From NCBI RefSeq assembly GCF_022482905.1, contig NZ_JAKVOI010000001.1:3473958-3537957 (forward strand): DNA of 64,000 nt, written 5' to 3'. The stretch's first letter is position 1; every line of letters begins with the position of its first letter. Below, piece by piece: positions 36,467-44,603 of the stretch. This stretch comes from Clostridium sp. GTDB lineage: Bacteria; Bacillota; Clostridia; Clostridiales; Clostridiaceae. The position numbers and the translations under genes are program-made. The notes beneath the pieces are model-generated. The model had not been told where the DNA came from. It ran no database searches and worked only from the letters and a program-made list of their open reading frames with translations.

Positions 36467-37069
36467 CTAGCAGTTACAGCCTTTTTCAGGCTTCATATAA
36501 AAATTCTTTTTCATACCTACGCCGCCCTGTACATCCATGAGAGCTTCTCCAAAACGCTGAAAGTGGACTACTTCCCTCTGTCTTAGAAACCTCAGTACAT
36601 CTCTCAGATCAGGGTCATCTGTCAGGTCTGACAGATGCTCATAGGTCATTCTTGCCTTTTCCTCTGCAGCCAGATCTTCATGCAGGTCGGCAATGTGGTC
36701 ACCGGTAGATGCAAAGTAGGCGGCTGTCCAGGGTACACCGTTTGCATCCACCAAAAATGGGGAATGATCGTGCTGGACATAATTTGCTCCAAGACCGGCA
36801 GCCTCCAGTTCTTTCGGCGTCACACCTTCAACAAGCTGATGGAACATTGCACCTATTATCTCTACATGTGCGAGTTCCTCCGTACCTATGTCTGTAAGTA
36901 AACCTTTTGTTTTGCCTGTGGGCATTGTGTAACGCTGGGTTAAATATCTCATGGAAGCACTCAGCTCACCGTCAGGTCCTCCAAACTGGGTTATGAGATA
37001 TTTGGCCATCCGGACGTCTTTTTTCTTTATATTTACAGGATACTGCAACTTTTTTTCATAATTCCACAT
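36467..37069 (-). CDS. cotJC: Spore coat protein CotJC (manganese catalase family)
   Basis: A 200-residue ferritin-like protein: MWNYEKKLQYPV, GGPDGELSASMRYL, DIGTEELAHVEII (metal-binding EExxH), HDHSPFLVDANGVPW, and C-terminal REVVHFQRFGEAL. This matches CotJC, the Mn-catalase-like coat protein. The carboxylate/histidine ligands expected for the dimanganese site are present. It is the last gene of the cotJABC operon; RBS TAGGAGGAT. Confidence 0.93.
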   Translation of the reverse strand: MWNYEKKLQYPVNIKKKDVRMAKYLITQFGGPDGELSASMRYLTQRYTMPTGKTKGLLTDIGTEELAHVEIIGAMFHQLVEGVTPKELEAAGLGANYVQHDHSPFLVDANGVPWTAAYFASTGDHIADLHEDLAAEEKARMTYEHLSDLTDDPDLRDVLRFLRQREVVHFQRFGEALMDVQGGVGMKKNFYMKPEKGCNC

Positions 37070-37080
37070 AATCTATCCTC

Positions 37081-37386
37081 CTATTTCTCAGATTCCCAAG
37101 GCCATGGATCGTTTATCCAGCTCCAGGGATACTTGCTTGTGCTTGATCCAAAATTGGTCAGCATACCATAATTGTCCTCATACTCCTTTTTCAATGAAAG
37201 AAGCTGTGTGGTATATTTGTTATATGCTGACAGTGCATCCCGGTTGTTTGGAAAGTTGTCGAGGTATAGATTGAGATCTACTGCAGCAAATTCAAGTTCT
37301 CTTATTTTGTTCAAGAGGCTTTTCCTGCTCAGTTTACTGCCCTTATTGTTTTTACTGCCAATATTGGCGTTGTTATTATCCTTCAT
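37081..37386 (-). CDS. cotJB: Spore coat protein CotJB
   Basis: A 101-residue protein; the core LLNKIRELEFAAVDLNLYLD followed by NRDALSAYNKYTTQLLSLKKEYEDNYG matches CotJB, with the usual C-terminal PWSWINDPWPWE. The N-terminal ~20 residues are rich in Asn, Lys and Ser and vary among species. RBS AGGAGGAG. The function is structural, in the spore coat, with CotJA and CotJC. Confidence 0.9.
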   Translation of the reverse strand: MKDNNNANIGSKNNKGSKLSRKSLLNKIRELEFAAVDLNLYLDNFPNNRDALSAYNKYTTQLLSLKKEYEDNYGMLTNFGSSTSKYPWSWINDPWPWESEK

Positions 37387-37401
37387 GGTTCTCCTCCTAT
37401 A

Positions 37402-37629
37402 TTATTTTTTTTTCGGATTGTAGGGCTTGACAAGATTGGGAAATACTGTTCCTTCCCTCAGTGCTTCCTTGAGTGGCAGCAGCCCAATAAAAGGCTGGGG
37501 CATTATATAAACCCTAGCAAGCTGCATCTGCGGCATCATATTTGGAGGAGGCATGAAATTGGGCCTCACGTTTGGTCCCATATTGGGTCCCATGTTCGGA
37601 GCCATATAAGGCATGAAATTTGGATACAA
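37402..37629 (-). CDS. cotJA: Spore coat associated protein CotJA
   Basis: About 75 residues, with Met/Pro/Asn-rich low-complexity repeats (MAPNMGPNMGPNVRPNFM) near the start and the conserved CotJA tail ARVYIMPQPFIGLLPLKEAL followed by REGTVFPNLVKPY. I favour TTG 37629 because AGAGGTG lies 6 bases upstream; the in-frame GTG at 37638 is itself part of that site. First gene of the cotJ operon, normally sigma-E dependent in Bacillus; I could not fix a promoter. Confidence 0.85.
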   Translation of the reverse strand: MYPNFMPYMAPNMGPNMGPNVRPNFMPPPNMMPQMQLARVYIMPQPFIGLLPLKEALREGTVFPNLVKPYNPKKK

Positions 37630-37824
37630 TGTTTTCACCTCTAATAGTTGTTTACAATGTCAATATATTCATTTTCAATTAAAATGTTAATGATATATGT
37701 AGAGTATTCGTTATAGATTTAATTATATAAATTTATGATAAAATTTTTAAATATAGGTTTAATACATACTCATTTAATGGTATAATCATATTAATTAGTG
37801 AATTTTAGTATTTATGCAGTTAAA

Positions 37825-37984
37825 TTTATGTAAACCTCCATGGATCATATATATGTGTACCCTCCAGTTATATGCTCTTATATATGTCGGAAGTTTACAT
37901 AAATCTTTCTTCTATATTATTATACGATTGGAATTGTCAAAATGCTTCAAATTTATTTTTATATAATTTGAAGCATTTTGTATT
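37825..37984 (+). ncRNA. Candidate structured RNA with terminator upstream of the coat-F gene
   Basis: ATTTATGTAAAC (about 37827-37838) pairs with GTTTACATAAAT (about 37893-37904), enclosing an internal CATATATA/TATATATG stem and CC-rich unpaired segments (CCTCC, ACCCTCC). A perfect 16-base terminator stem follows (CAAAATGCTTCAAATT 37938-37953 with 37965-37980, then TATTTTAATTTT), 55 bases before the next gene. Aptamer-like fold plus terminator suggests attenuation, but because the first element is a dyad it could also belong to the opposite strand upstream of cotJA. Not matched to a known class. The rest of the 37630-37825 gap is AT-rich with nothing recognisable. Confidence 0.4.
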
Positions 37985-38039
37985 TTAATTTTGAATAAAT
38001 AAGAACACCAAGGCAAATAATAAAATCGGAGGTGTTTTT

Positions 38040-38531
38040 ATGTCAATTACTTTAAGCAACAAGGAAAGAACTTTGCTGGAAGATCAAAAAACCCACGAAC
38101 AAATATGCATAGAAAAGTATACCAATTATTCAAATCAGACACAGGATCCCCAGCTAAAAAAAATATTTACGGACAATGCCAATGCTGAAAGGGAACACCT
38201 GAACAGTATAAATTCTCTTTTGAGCGGGCAGATACCAAATGTGAGTGGAGGTTCCAGCACAGCACAACAGCCAGCACAGCTGCCTCTGGCAGGTACTGCA
38301 TCTGCAGGCCTTCAGCCCCAGCCGGGTGCTGCAGGGCCAAATGATGCGGATTTCTGCAAGGATATGCTTATGACGGAAAAATACGTATCGGGAGCTTATG
38401 ATACCACAATATTTGAATTCAGGGATAAAAATGCAAGGGATGTTCTGAATCACATACAGAAGGAAGAACAGCAGCACGGTGAATCCATATACAACTATAT
38501 GGCCAGCAAGGGATTGTATAAAGTGCAGTAA
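38040..38531 (+). CDS. Coat F domain (ferritin-like) spore coat protein
   Basis: A 163-residue protein with two helical ferritin-like halves. The N-terminal half is LLEDQKTHEQICIEKYTNYS and the C-terminal half is the Coat F domain DFCKDMLMTEKYVSGAYDTT, DVLNHIQKEEQQHGESIYNYM. They are joined by a Gly/Ser/Pro/Gln/Ala-rich linker (residues ~65-105). Similar to clostridial CotF-like proteins. RBS CGGAGGTG. A terminator precedes it and another follows. Confidence 0.85.
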   Translation: MSITLSNKERTLLEDQKTHEQICIEKYTNYSNQTQDPQLKKIFTDNANAEREHLNSINSLLSGQIPNVSGGSSTAQQPAQLPLAGTASAGLQPQPGAAGPNDADFCKDMLMTEKYVSGAYDTTIFEFRDKNARDVLNHIQKEEQQHGESIYNYMASKGLYKVQ

Positions 38532-38551
38532 AAGTCTGAACTCAAAATTGA

Positions 38552-38592
38552 CTGTCGCATTAGCATATTTTTTATGCTAATGCGACAGCATT
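38552..38592. terminator. Intrinsic terminator between the coat-F and LRAT-like genes
   Basis: CTGTCGCATTAGCATA pairs perfectly over 16 bases with TATGCTAATGCGACAG. The genes converge here. Confidence 0.8.
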
Positions 38593-38608
38593 TTGTATAT
38601 TGGTGTAT

Positions 38609-39421
38609 TTATTGAAGATTTATTCCCATGGACATAAACAGCCTGATCTGGGCTATTTCGCTGCTTGAGAGTCTGTCTAGCTGATAGGATCTGGCATTTC
38701 CTGTCTTTGTCCATACAGCAAAGTGTTCGCAGTTATTTTGAAGAAGATTGTAGCTTTTTTCACCAAGTCTTGATTTTGCCCTTCTTACTGTCTCATAGGA
38801 ATTGAATTTAGCTCCATTTCCAAGGTCCAGTACAAAATACTTTCCCTTTTTGAAATATGGATATAGGCTGGTTTCCTGTATTTCAGTATCAGACACCTTT
38901 CCGTTGCTGCTGCAGTAGTGAATAATCCTGTTGTTTCCAACATAAACTCCATAGTGGTCGTATTTGTAGCCCATATAAACATCGGATGTGCCTACTATAT
39001 CCCCATATCGGGGTGTTCTTTTTACCTTCTTTGGCAGAGGTGCATCCTCGTTCTTGACTTTGAATTTCACTATTTTATCTTTGTCCATACTGCCATTTTT
39101 GAAGTGGAGGTTGTGTGAAATGGTGATGTAATACAGGTTGTCATGTGTAAAGCCATTTACAGGTGGATTTATCAATATGTCTTTTTTGCCGGTATCCAAA
39201 AATGCATATACCTTGATGGGCTGTCCATTACTGTTTTTTACGGATATACTTTTCCTCGAGGTAGAATCCCAGACTATTTCCCCGTGCATTGAAATCTTGA
39301 TCTGGCTGTATCGGTCCTCGACACTGAAGTTGTTTCTAGCGAAATATATCCTGTAGCTGGAATATGCTGCTATAATTACAGCAATCAGTATCAGTATTTT
39401 TAAAAGTTTATTCTTTTTCAT
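38609..39421 (-). CDS. Membrane-anchored LRAT/NlpC-P60-like protein
   Basis: A 270-residue protein with one N-terminal membrane anchor (residues ~7-25), a ~100-residue beta-rich extracellular part and a C-terminal LRAT-like domain. The domain has GDIVGTSDVYMGYKYDHYGVYVGNNRIIHY (catalytic His) and LLQNNCEHFAVW (catalytic Cys). The circularly permuted papain-like fold is used by acyltransferases, hydrolases and some phospholipid enzymes. Its substrate is unknown. ATG 39421 follows AAGGGTG; the longer in-frame start at 39535 overlaps the next gene. Followed upstream by a DUF4491 gene 10 bases away. Confidence 0.8.
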   Translation of the reverse strand: MKKNKLLKILILIAVIIAAYSSYRIYFARNNFSVEDRYSQIKISMHGEIVWDSTSRKSISVKNSNGQPIKVYAFLDTGKKDILINPPVNGFTHDNLYYITISHNLHFKNGSMDKDKIVKFKVKNEDAPLPKKVKRTPRYGDIVGTSDVYMGYKYDHYGVYVGNNRIIHYCSSNGKVSDTEIQETSLYPYFKKGKYFVLDLGNGAKFNSYETVRRAKSRLGEKSYNLLQNNCEHFAVWTKTGNARSYQLDRLSSSEIAQIRLFMSMGINLQ

Positions 39422-39431
39422 AAAAGCACCC

Positions 39432-39716
39432 TTACAATGTATTATTTTTTCTAGGGAACCATCCTCTGGCGACTCTTTTTTTCTGTTTGAATACCTCGGA
39501 TATACTCCATAGTGATGTAAAACCAAGTATTCCAAGAAAACCAGACAACAATATATTTTTTACCATAAAGGAGACTATTATACCTGCTGTTCCTACCACA
39601 AAGAACAGTACCCATATTTTCACTCCGAAATGGTATTCACCTTTTATTACGGCTATATGACCTATTGCTGTTAGCACAAGAACTGACAGACCCATCAGAA
39701 TTCCATAATTATTCAT
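39432..39716 (-). CDS. DUF4491 family small membrane protein
   Basis: A 94-residue protein with three hydrophobic segments: NYGILMGLSVLVLTAIGHIAVIKGEYHFG, WVLFFVVGTAGIIVSFM and ILLSGFLGILGFTSLWSI, then EVFKQKKRVARGWFPRN-like C-terminus. This matches DUF4491, of unknown function. RBS AAGGAG. It is likely co-transcribed with the LRAT-like gene. Confidence 0.85.
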   Translation of the reverse strand: MNNYGILMGLSVLVLTAIGHIAVIKGEYHFGVKIWVLFFVVGTAGIIVSFMVKNILLSGFLGILGFTSLWSISEVFKQKKRVARGWFPRKNNTL

Positions 39717-39791
39717 ATTTTTGTAGCTCCTTGTATTGATTATATTATTATTATATCATTTAATTGAATTAATGTATCGGGGGTGTGGAAT

Positions 39792-40421
39792 ATGACAATA
39801 TTATACATAATGCTGGATATGATTTTGGTCATAATAGCAGCTGCTGTAATTTTTTTAATGCTTCCCGTAAAATATTCTGTGGATGTTTTAATGGAGGACA
39901 GACATGTGAGCTTCAATTTCAAAGTTGCGCTTATCTTCAATATGATTTTACTGGAAGGCGGTGGCTGCGGTAAAGACATTGAAATAAACATCAAAATATT
40001 CTTTTTCAAAAAGAAGTTGAACCTCAAGACTAAAAAAACTAGAAATACCAATAGAAAATTCAACTTCACCATACATGATCTGCTTACAAATATAAAGGAA
40101 TATAAAAATCATTTTCACAAGATATTGGACAAGCTTAGGCCGGAATACTTTAAATTGGAGGGAAAGTATGGCTTCAGCGATCCGTCATGTACCGGAATGC
40201 TTGCAGGGCTTATTTATATGGTCAGGCCATTTTTCAAATTTTCCTGTATTGATATTAAGCCGGATTTTTTGGAGGAAGAACTGTATATAAGTATGGGCAT
40301 TTGTGGTAAAATAAGACCTGTAGTCATTATTAATTTTGGAGGTGTGTCATGGATATTAAAGAAAATGCAGAGGCGCTTTTTTCAAAGCTTGAAAACTTCT
40401 TTAAAACAGAAACCGTCGTAG
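39792..40421 (+). CDS. DUF2953 family protein
   Basis: A 209-residue protein with one N-terminal transmembrane segment, a strongly basic middle (FFFKKKLNLKTKKTRN) and LEGKYGFSDPSCTGMLAGLIYMV with IDIKPDFLEEELYISMGICGKIRP, the DUF2953 pattern. Usually found next to ytfJ in spore formers. ATG 39792 has GGGGGTG upstream. Its end overlaps the next gene by 73 bases. Confidence 0.85.
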   Translation: MTILYIMLDMILVIIAAAVIFLMLPVKYSVDVLMEDRHVSFNFKVALIFNMILLEGGGCGKDIEINIKIFFFKKKLNLKTKKTRNTNRKFNFTIHDLLTNIKEYKNHFHKILDKLRPEYFKLEGKYGFSDPSCTGMLAGLIYMVRPFFKFSCIDIKPDFLEEELYISMGICGKIRPVVIINFGGVSWILKKMQRRFFQSLKTSLKQKPS

Positions 40422-40726
40422 GAAAACCTATAAAGATAGATGATGAAATAACACTTGTTCCATTTATAACTGTAACCTTTGGATGTGGTACGGGTACGGG
40501 AGAAGGAACCGATCCCGGCAAGAAACAGTCAGGAGAAGGGGGAGGTCTGGGTGCAGGTGCCAGAATAACTCCAGATGCGGTACTTGTAATAAAAGGTGAA
40601 ATGGTGCAGATGATTCCCATAAGAAACAAGGGTAATCTTGACAAGCTCGTGGAACTTGTTCCCGGAATAATTGAAAAGCTTGACAAGGGAATAAAGGAAC
40701 ATAAGGCAAAAAAAGAGGCGAAATAA
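40349..40726 (+). CDS. ytfJ: GerW (YtfJ) family sporulation protein
   Basis: A 125-residue protein with ENAEALFSKLENFFKTETVVGKPI, GCGTGTGEGTDP, the Gly-rich GGGLGAGARITPDAVLVI and C-terminal LVELVPGIIEKLDKGIKEH. This is YtfJ/GerW, a spore-associated protein needed for germination in some Bacillus. RBS GGAGGTG 6 bases before ATG 40349, inside the DUF2953 gene, so the pair is coupled. Confidence 0.9.
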   Translation: MDIKENAEALFSKLENFFKTETVVGKPIKIDDEITLVPFITVTFGCGTGTGEGTDPGKKQSGEGGGLGAGARITPDAVLVIKGEMVQMIPIRNKGNLDKLVELVPGIIEKLDKGIKEHKAKKEAK

Positions 40727-40761
40727 GTTTTGTGAACCTATTTCAGCTTTGTATAATGTGT

Positions 40762-40795
40762 AAGGTGCTTTCAACTTTGGAAAGCACCTTTTGTT
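40762..40795 (+). terminator. Intrinsic terminator after ytfJ
   Basis: AAGGTGCTTTC pairs with GAAAGCACCTT, followed by TTGTTTTG. Confidence 0.8.
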
Positions 40796-40874
40796 TTGTG
40801 GGCTATGTTGAAAAGTTATTAAAGGTTTTCATTAATGAAATCAAAAATAGTGTATTTATTTTATTAGTGAAATA

Positions 40875-40884
40875 TAATCGATTA
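40875..40884. promoter_or_regulatory. Candidate upstream activator site
   Basis: A perfect 10-base palindrome TAATCGATTA lies 88 bases upstream of the sigma-54 promoter. A near copy (TAATCGATA) is at 46386, upstream of the second dehydratase pair. It may be bound by the PrpR-type activator. Confidence 0.35.
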
Positions 40885-40971
40885 ACTGTAGTTTTATTTT
40901 ATATGTCTATATTCAATTTATATAGCTACTTTTAGGAGCTTGATTCAAAATCCAGCTGTAATATTATTTTT

Positions 40972-40987
40972 TGGCATGATACTTGCT
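40972..40987 (+). promoter_or_regulatory. Sigma-54 (-24/-12) promoter of the sugar-acid operon
   Basis: TGGCATGATACTTGCT matches the RpoN consensus TGGCAYRNNNNTTGCW exactly. It lies 47 bases before the DapA-family start codon, and an enhancer-binding activator with a GAFTGA motif is encoded in the same locus at 44604. Confidence 0.85.
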
Positions 40988-41033
40988 CATAAAATATAAA
41001 CGTTAACACGATTTTGAAATTGGAGGTATAAAA

Positions 41034-41915
41034 ATGTTAAAAGGTATAATTACACCAATGATTACTATTCTTAACAAGGAGAGGAGGATTGATTTTGAAG
41101 GAAATAAAAAAATGATTGAAACTCTGATAGAAGGAGGAGTAAACGGAATTCTATTTATGGGCAGTATAGGTGAATTCTTTGCCATGAAAATGGAGGAAAG
41201 AAAGGAATTCATCAGTTTTGCAGTAAAAACCGTAAATAAAAGGATCCCTGTCCTTATAGGGACTGGAGGAACTTCAGTAGATGAAGTTATTGAACTTACA
41301 AAGTTTGCCGAAACAGAAAAAGCTGATGCAGCTGTCATAATTTCTCCCTATTATTTTAAACTTAATGACGAGACTATTTACAACTACTACAGTGATATTG
41401 CTAAAAATACAAAATTACCTGTTTTTATATACAACTTCCCGGAAAGGACAGCTGTAAATATAAATCCTAAACTTGTTCTAAAATTAGCTAGTGAATTTTC
41501 CAATATAGTTGGTATAAAGGATACGGTAGATGGCATGAGCCATACCAGGGAACTTATCGATATAGTAAAAGGTGAAATCCCGGATTTTGCTGTATTTTCC
41601 GGATTTGATGAATATCTAATACCTAATTTGCTGTCAGGGGGAAATGGACTTATAGCAGGGCTTACAAACGTTTTCCCAAAATTGTTTACAGATGCGTATA
41701 AAGCGTTTACTAGAGGAGATTTTCAGGAAATAAATAAATTTCAGAAGAAAGTAAACAGACTTATGTCTGTATATTCCGCAGCACCGCATTTTATTACTAC
41801 TATAAAGACTATAAAAGCTCTGCAGGGTCTTGATATAGTTCCTATGCCTAAAAAGCCATATGGTCTTTTGGATAATGACAGTATAGAAAAAGTCAAGAAA
41901 ATTATTGAGGAGTGA
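41034..41915 (+). CDS. DapA-family lyase (2-keto-3-deoxy sugar-acid aldolase/dehydratase-like)
   Basis: A 293-residue TIM-barrel enzyme of the dihydrodipicolinate synthase/N-acetylneuraminate lyase superfamily, with FMGSIGEFFAM, catalytic Tyr133 in FIYNFPERT and Schiff-base Lys162 in VGIKDTVDG. The locus (KDG permease, UxaA-type dehydratases) suggests a 2-keto-3-deoxygluconate aldolase or 5-keto-4-deoxyglucarate dehydratase; a lysine biosynthetic role is unlikely. First gene behind the sigma-54 promoter. RBS TTGGAGG. Confidence 0.8.
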   Translation: MLKGIITPMITILNKERRIDFEGNKKMIETLIEGGVNGILFMGSIGEFFAMKMEERKEFISFAVKTVNKRIPVLIGTGGTSVDEVIELTKFAETEKADAAVIISPYYFKLNDETIYNYYSDIAKNTKLPVFIYNFPERTAVNINPKLVLKLASEFSNIVGIKDTVDGMSHTRELIDIVKGEIPDFAVFSGFDEYLIPNLLSGGNGLIAGLTNVFPKLFTDAYKAFTRGDFQEINKFQKKVNRLMSVYSAAPHFITTIKTIKALQGLDIVPMPKKPYGLLDNDSIEKVKKIIEE

Positions 41916-41920
41916 GTAAT

Positions 41921-42898
41921 ATGAAAATAATGAAAACTGTTCAAAAAGTTCCTGGTGGAATGATGGTAGTTCCACTGCTCATAGGTGCATTAATAAATAC
42001 TTTTGCACCAAATGCCCTTAAAATAGGATCTTTTACTACGGCACTCTTTTCTAATGCTGCTGTTGCTACAGTAGTTGGCATGCAGATATTTTTTATAGGT
42101 ACCAATTTAAAAATCAAGGAAGTGCCTGAAGCTATGAGGAGAGGGGCAATCTTATTGATAGCCAAGTATGCTGCCGGTGCGCTTCTTGGTATAGCAGTGA
42201 GTAAAATATTTGGGAGGGCTGGTTTTATGGGAGTGTCGGCTCTTGCAATAATCAGTTCCGTTACGGGGGCCAATGGAAGCCTGTACCTTTCTTTGATGGG
42301 TGAATATGGGGACTCCAAAGATGCAGCAGCTATGGGAATTATGAACATACATGATGGACCTTTTCTTGCACTGCTTACATTGGGAGCCTCCGGGCTTGCC
42401 AATATTCCACTGATATCGCTTTTTGCTGCTGTAGTACCTCTGATAGTAGGTTTTATTTTAGGAAATCTTGATGTTGATGTTAGGAAGTTCTTTTCTGCAG
42501 GTGTTGGCATGGTAATACCATTTATAGGTTTTTCAATTGGTGCAGGTATAAATTTTGGAAATATAGTAAAAGCTGGCTTAAGTGGTATTTTGCTGGCTGC
42601 AATGGTATTTTTCATTGGAGGCGGAGTAGCATTATTTGCCGATAAGTTTATAGCAAAAAGACCTGGATATGCAGGGGCGGCTATAGCAAGTGCGGCAGGT
42701 AATACAATAGCGACACCGGCTGCAGTAGCATTGATTGATCCTACATGGAAGCCATTTGTTGCATCTGCCACTACACAAATTGCAGCTGCAGTTGTAATAA
42801 CAGCTATAGTAGTTCCGCCATTTGTTGACTTTATAGCAAAAAAATATGGCTGTCCTAAATTTGACAGGGAAAATGCGGAAGAGCTGAAAACGACATAA
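41921..42898 (+). CDS. kdgT: 2-keto-3-deoxygluconate permease KdgT
   Basis: A 325-residue, ~10-helix membrane protein: VPGGMMVVPLLIGALINTFAP, GTNLKIKEVPEAMRRG, SVTGANGSLYLSLMGEYGD, IGFSIGAGINFGNI and ASAAGNTIATPAAVALIDP. This is the KdgT family (H+-coupled 2-keto-3-deoxygluconate uptake). ATG 41921 lies 8 bases after GGAG; GTG 41912 is an alternative overlapping the previous gene. Confidence 0.92.
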   Translation: MKIMKTVQKVPGGMMVVPLLIGALINTFAPNALKIGSFTTALFSNAAVATVVGMQIFFIGTNLKIKEVPEAMRRGAILLIAKYAAGALLGIAVSKIFGRAGFMGVSALAIISSVTGANGSLYLSLMGEYGDSKDAAAMGIMNIHDGPFLALLTLGASGLANIPLISLFAAVVPLIVGFILGNLDVDVRKFFSAGVGMVIPFIGFSIGAGINFGNIVKAGLSGILLAAMVFFIGGGVALFADKFIAKRPGYAGAAIASAAGNTIATPAAVALIDPTWKPFVASATTQIAAAVVITAIVVPPFVDFIAKKYGCPKFDRENAEELKTT

Positions 42899-42967
42899 TA
42901 AGTAGTATTTAGAATAATTTTAATAAATTGAATATTTTAAATTTATAAAAGAAAGAGGGAGATTTAA

Positions 42968-43267
42968 ATGGCAAAAGTAAAGGCAATTGTAATTAAGGCT
43001 ATTGACAATGTAGCTACAGCAACTAGCGAAATTCTGCCTGGAACAGATATAGTTTTAAAGATCAACAATGATGATTTGAAGTTACATGTACTGGAAAAGA
43101 TACCTTTCGGACATAAACTTGCAATTAGGAATATTGATGAAGATGAAAAAATAATCAAATATGGAGAGGCCATTGGAGTAGCTTCAGAAAATATTAAACA
43201 AGGAGAGCATGTTCATGTTCACAATCTCAAGCCTATTCGCGGCCGTGGAGATTTGAATCAAAAATAA
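42968..43267 (+). CDS. UxaA-type dehydratase small subunit (SAF domain), copy 1
   Basis: A 99-residue SAF-domain protein with the core LEKIPFGHKLAIRNIDEDEKIIKYGEAIGVASENIKQGEHVHVHNL, as in the N-terminal part of altronate dehydratase (UxaA), GarD and the sulfolactate lyase SuyA. In this organism it is a separate gene, followed 30 bases on by the large subunit. RBS GAAAGAGGGAG. Confidence 0.88.
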   Translation: MAKVKAIVIKAIDNVATATSEILPGTDIVLKINNDDLKLHVLEKIPFGHKLAIRNIDEDEKIIKYGEAIGVASENIKQGEHVHVHNLKPIRGRGDLNQK

Positions 43268-43297
43268 AAAAATTTATATTTATTGGAGGATATAATT

Positions 43298-44461
43298 ATG
43301 GAATTTATGGGATATCGCCGACCTGATGGATCAGCCGGCATTCGTAATCATGTTTTGATTTTGCCTACAGTAGTTTGTGCTAATCGTGTGGCAAGAGGAA
43401 TTGCAGATAATGTTTCAGGAACAGTATGGATTGAACATCAGCATGGATGTTCTGAACTTGCACCAGATGCAGAACAGACAGGAAGAGTATTTATAGGACA
43501 TGGGATAAACCCTAATGTCTATGGTGTAGTTGTGGTTGGTCTTGGATGTGAAGTTGTGAGAGCACAGGACATAGCCAAGGAAATAAAAAAACAATGTCCA
43601 TATAAGCCGGTACACTGTGTTATAATTCAGGATGCAGGTGGCTCATACAAGGCAATAGCAGATGGTTCAAGTGCAGCAAACAAGATGATGGAGGCTGCAA
43701 CAAAGTTAAAACGTGAGCCAATTGATATGTCTGAGCTTATTCTTGGAACAGAATGTGGTGGTTCGGATGCATGCTCGGGAATTTCAGGTAATCCAGCTTT
43801 AGGAGAAGCCAGTGATATACTGATAGATGCTGGAGGAACTTCAATTCTGGCTGAGACTCCAGAATTAATTGGAGCCGAACATATAATTGCGGCAAGAGCT
43901 GTAAATGAAGAAGTTTCCAGGAAATGTTTTGAAAAGGTTAAAATGTGTGAAGATTCTGCTAAAGCTTTAAATGTTGATATGAGAGGTGGAAACCCGTCGC
44001 CGGGAAATATTGAAGGAGGGCTGTCTTCTATTGAGGAAAAATCACTTGGATGTGTTCATAAAGCAGGTACCAAACCTCTAGTTGATGTAATTGACTATGC
44101 TGAAAAGATAACTGAAAAAGGACTTGTATATATGGATACTCCGGGTAATGATATTGAGCAGCTATCTGGTATGGCGGCAGGCGGATGTCAGGTATGTGTG
44201 TTTACAACTGGAAGAGGTACACCTACAGGTTCAGCTATTGTACCTACTATAAAAGTTTCAACTAATTCTGAGATATTTGAAAAAATGAGGGATAATATAG
44301 ACCTAAATGCAGGTACTATAATTGATGGCGATGAAACAGTTGAGGATGTAGGAAAAAGGATAATAGAAGAGATAATTGATGTAGCTTCTGGAAAACTTAC
44401 AAAAGCTGAAATTCTCGGGGAAAATGATTTCGGAATTTGGCGTATAGGACCTACTATGTAG
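43298..44461 (+). CDS. UxaA-type dehydratase large subunit, copy 1
   Basis: A 387-residue protein of the altronate/galactarate dehydratase large-subunit family: GYRRPDGSAGIRNHVLILPTVVCANR, EHQHGCSEL, GLGCEVV, GTECGGSDACSGISGNPALG, NPSPGNIEGGLSSIEEKSLGCVHKAG and FTTGRGTPTG. The conserved cysteines and acids for an Fe/Fe-S site are present. Related enzymes include altronate, galactarate and D-threo-type dehydratases and the sulfolactate sulfo-lyase SuyB, so the substrate is not certain. ATG 43298 follows TTGGAGGATA. Confidence 0.85.
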   Translation: MEFMGYRRPDGSAGIRNHVLILPTVVCANRVARGIADNVSGTVWIEHQHGCSELAPDAEQTGRVFIGHGINPNVYGVVVVGLGCEVVRAQDIAKEIKKQCPYKPVHCVIIQDAGGSYKAIADGSSAANKMMEAATKLKREPIDMSELILGTECGGSDACSGISGNPALGEASDILIDAGGTSILAETPELIGAEHIIAARAVNEEVSRKCFEKVKMCEDSAKALNVDMRGGNPSPGNIEGGLSSIEEKSLGCVHKAGTKPLVDVIDYAEKITEKGLVYMDTPGNDIEQLSGMAAGGCQVCVFTTGRGTPTGSAIVPTIKVSTNSEIFEKMRDNIDLNAGTIIDGDETVEDVGKRIIEEIIDVASGKLTKAEILGENDFGIWRIGPTM

Positions 44462-44603
44462 TCCTATATATTTGTCAGAAATAGGAATTGCTGTAGATTT
44501 AGATAAAATTCCTATTTCTGTATCAAGAAATCATGATATTCTTTGCAGCGTATAGTAATATAATTAAATAGAGCACTAATATTAATTAGGTGGTGAGTTT
44601 AAT

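Noticed and set aside
41941-42771. 276-codon minus-strand frame opposite kdgT
   Set aside because: Antisense shadow of a hydrophobic protein gene; no ribosome binding site or family match.
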